From NCBI GenBank assembly GCA_937911235.1, contig CALDPN010000051.1:1-5430 (forward strand): a stretch of 5,430 bases of DNA, in the 5' to 3' direction. A program made the translations under genes and the position numbers. The notes beneath the pieces were generated by a model. That model saw nothing but the letters and a program-made list of their open reading frames with translations. It was not told the origin of the DNA and did no database searches. This document shows, piece after piece, positions 5,289-5,430 of the stretch. Numbering within the stretch: position 1 is the first letter of the stretch; the number at the start of each line of letters is the position of its first letter. Source of the DNA: an uncultured Bacteroidales bacterium (GTDB lineage: Bacteria; Bacteroidota; Bacteroidia; Bacteroidales; Paludibacteraceae).

Positions 5289-5430
5289 ATGACAACACCA
5301 GACCTTATATACATAATAGGCGCAGGAGTCGCCTTTATAATGGGTATCATCGGATTAACAGCGGAAAACAACAGCTTACCAAAAGAACAGCAATGTTATG
5401 GCGGAGTTATCTTTGGAGCTTTGCTATGCG
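5289..5430 (+). CDS. Start of a small membrane protein, 3' end beyond window
   Basis: 47 codons are visible from the ATG at 5289, and the frame is open to the right edge. Residues 5-25 (DLIYIIGAGVAFIMGIIGLT and on) form a Gly-rich transmembrane helix. A polar loop ENNSLPKEQQCYG (26-38) follows, then a second hydrophobic stretch begins at GGVIFGALLC. There are 57 nt between the previous stop and this ATG, the widest gap in the rightward cluster. Two close membrane segments could fit a holin-like or other small phage membrane protein, but the visible part is too short to assign a family. Confidence 0.65.
   Translation, partial: MTTPDLIYIIGAGVAFIMGIIGLTAENNSLPKEQQCYGGVIFGALLC

Overview
This window looks like part of a tailed bacteriophage or prophage genome. 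The host is probably a low-GC Bacillota. The DNA is AT-rich, ribosome binding sites are strong and purine-rich (AAGGAGG, AAAGGAGG, GGAGG), and genes are packed with 0-4 nt gaps or short overlaps. No host housekeeping gene, integrase, tRNA, rRNA, IS element or CRISPR array is visible. The tail-fibre wording (collagen-like Gly-X-Y, the GYGITDAYTK motif, a KDSSTFYII ending) is common in phages of gut Firmicutes. The host genus cannot be fixed from the sequence.

Layout: two divergent gene clusters leave an AT-rich intergenic region at 3896-4077. Leftward (minus strand, 3895 down to 1) is a tightly coupled structural operon. It holds a terminase small subunit (3895-3092), a 140-residue beta-rich protein that may be a tail or baseplate adaptor (3091-2669), a 525-residue collagen-like tail fibre (2669-1092), and an RCC1-repeat protein that starts at 1087 and runs off the left edge (362 residues visible). 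The last gene has no stop codon inside the window. Rightward (plus strand, 4078 to the right edge) is a cluster of small genes of early or accessory type. It holds an HTH DNA-binding protein with two small C-terminal modules (4078-4671), a 74-residue DUF2829/Tad2-like protein (4672-4896), a 62-residue helical protein (4880-5068), a 56-residue membrane protein (5061-5231), and the start of another membrane protein (5289 to the edge).

How they may work together: the leftward operon would start DNA packaging and build the host-binding tip. The collagen-like fibre and the RCC1 beta-propeller are the likely receptor-contacting parts. The rightward cluster would act inside the cell early in infection. 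Its most interesting member resembles Tad2, a sponge for the nucleotide signals of Thoeris-type immunity. The HTH protein ahead of it may regulate one or both clusters, and its middle module has the same sequence layout as the Tad2-like protein. The large terminase, portal and capsid genes are not in the window.
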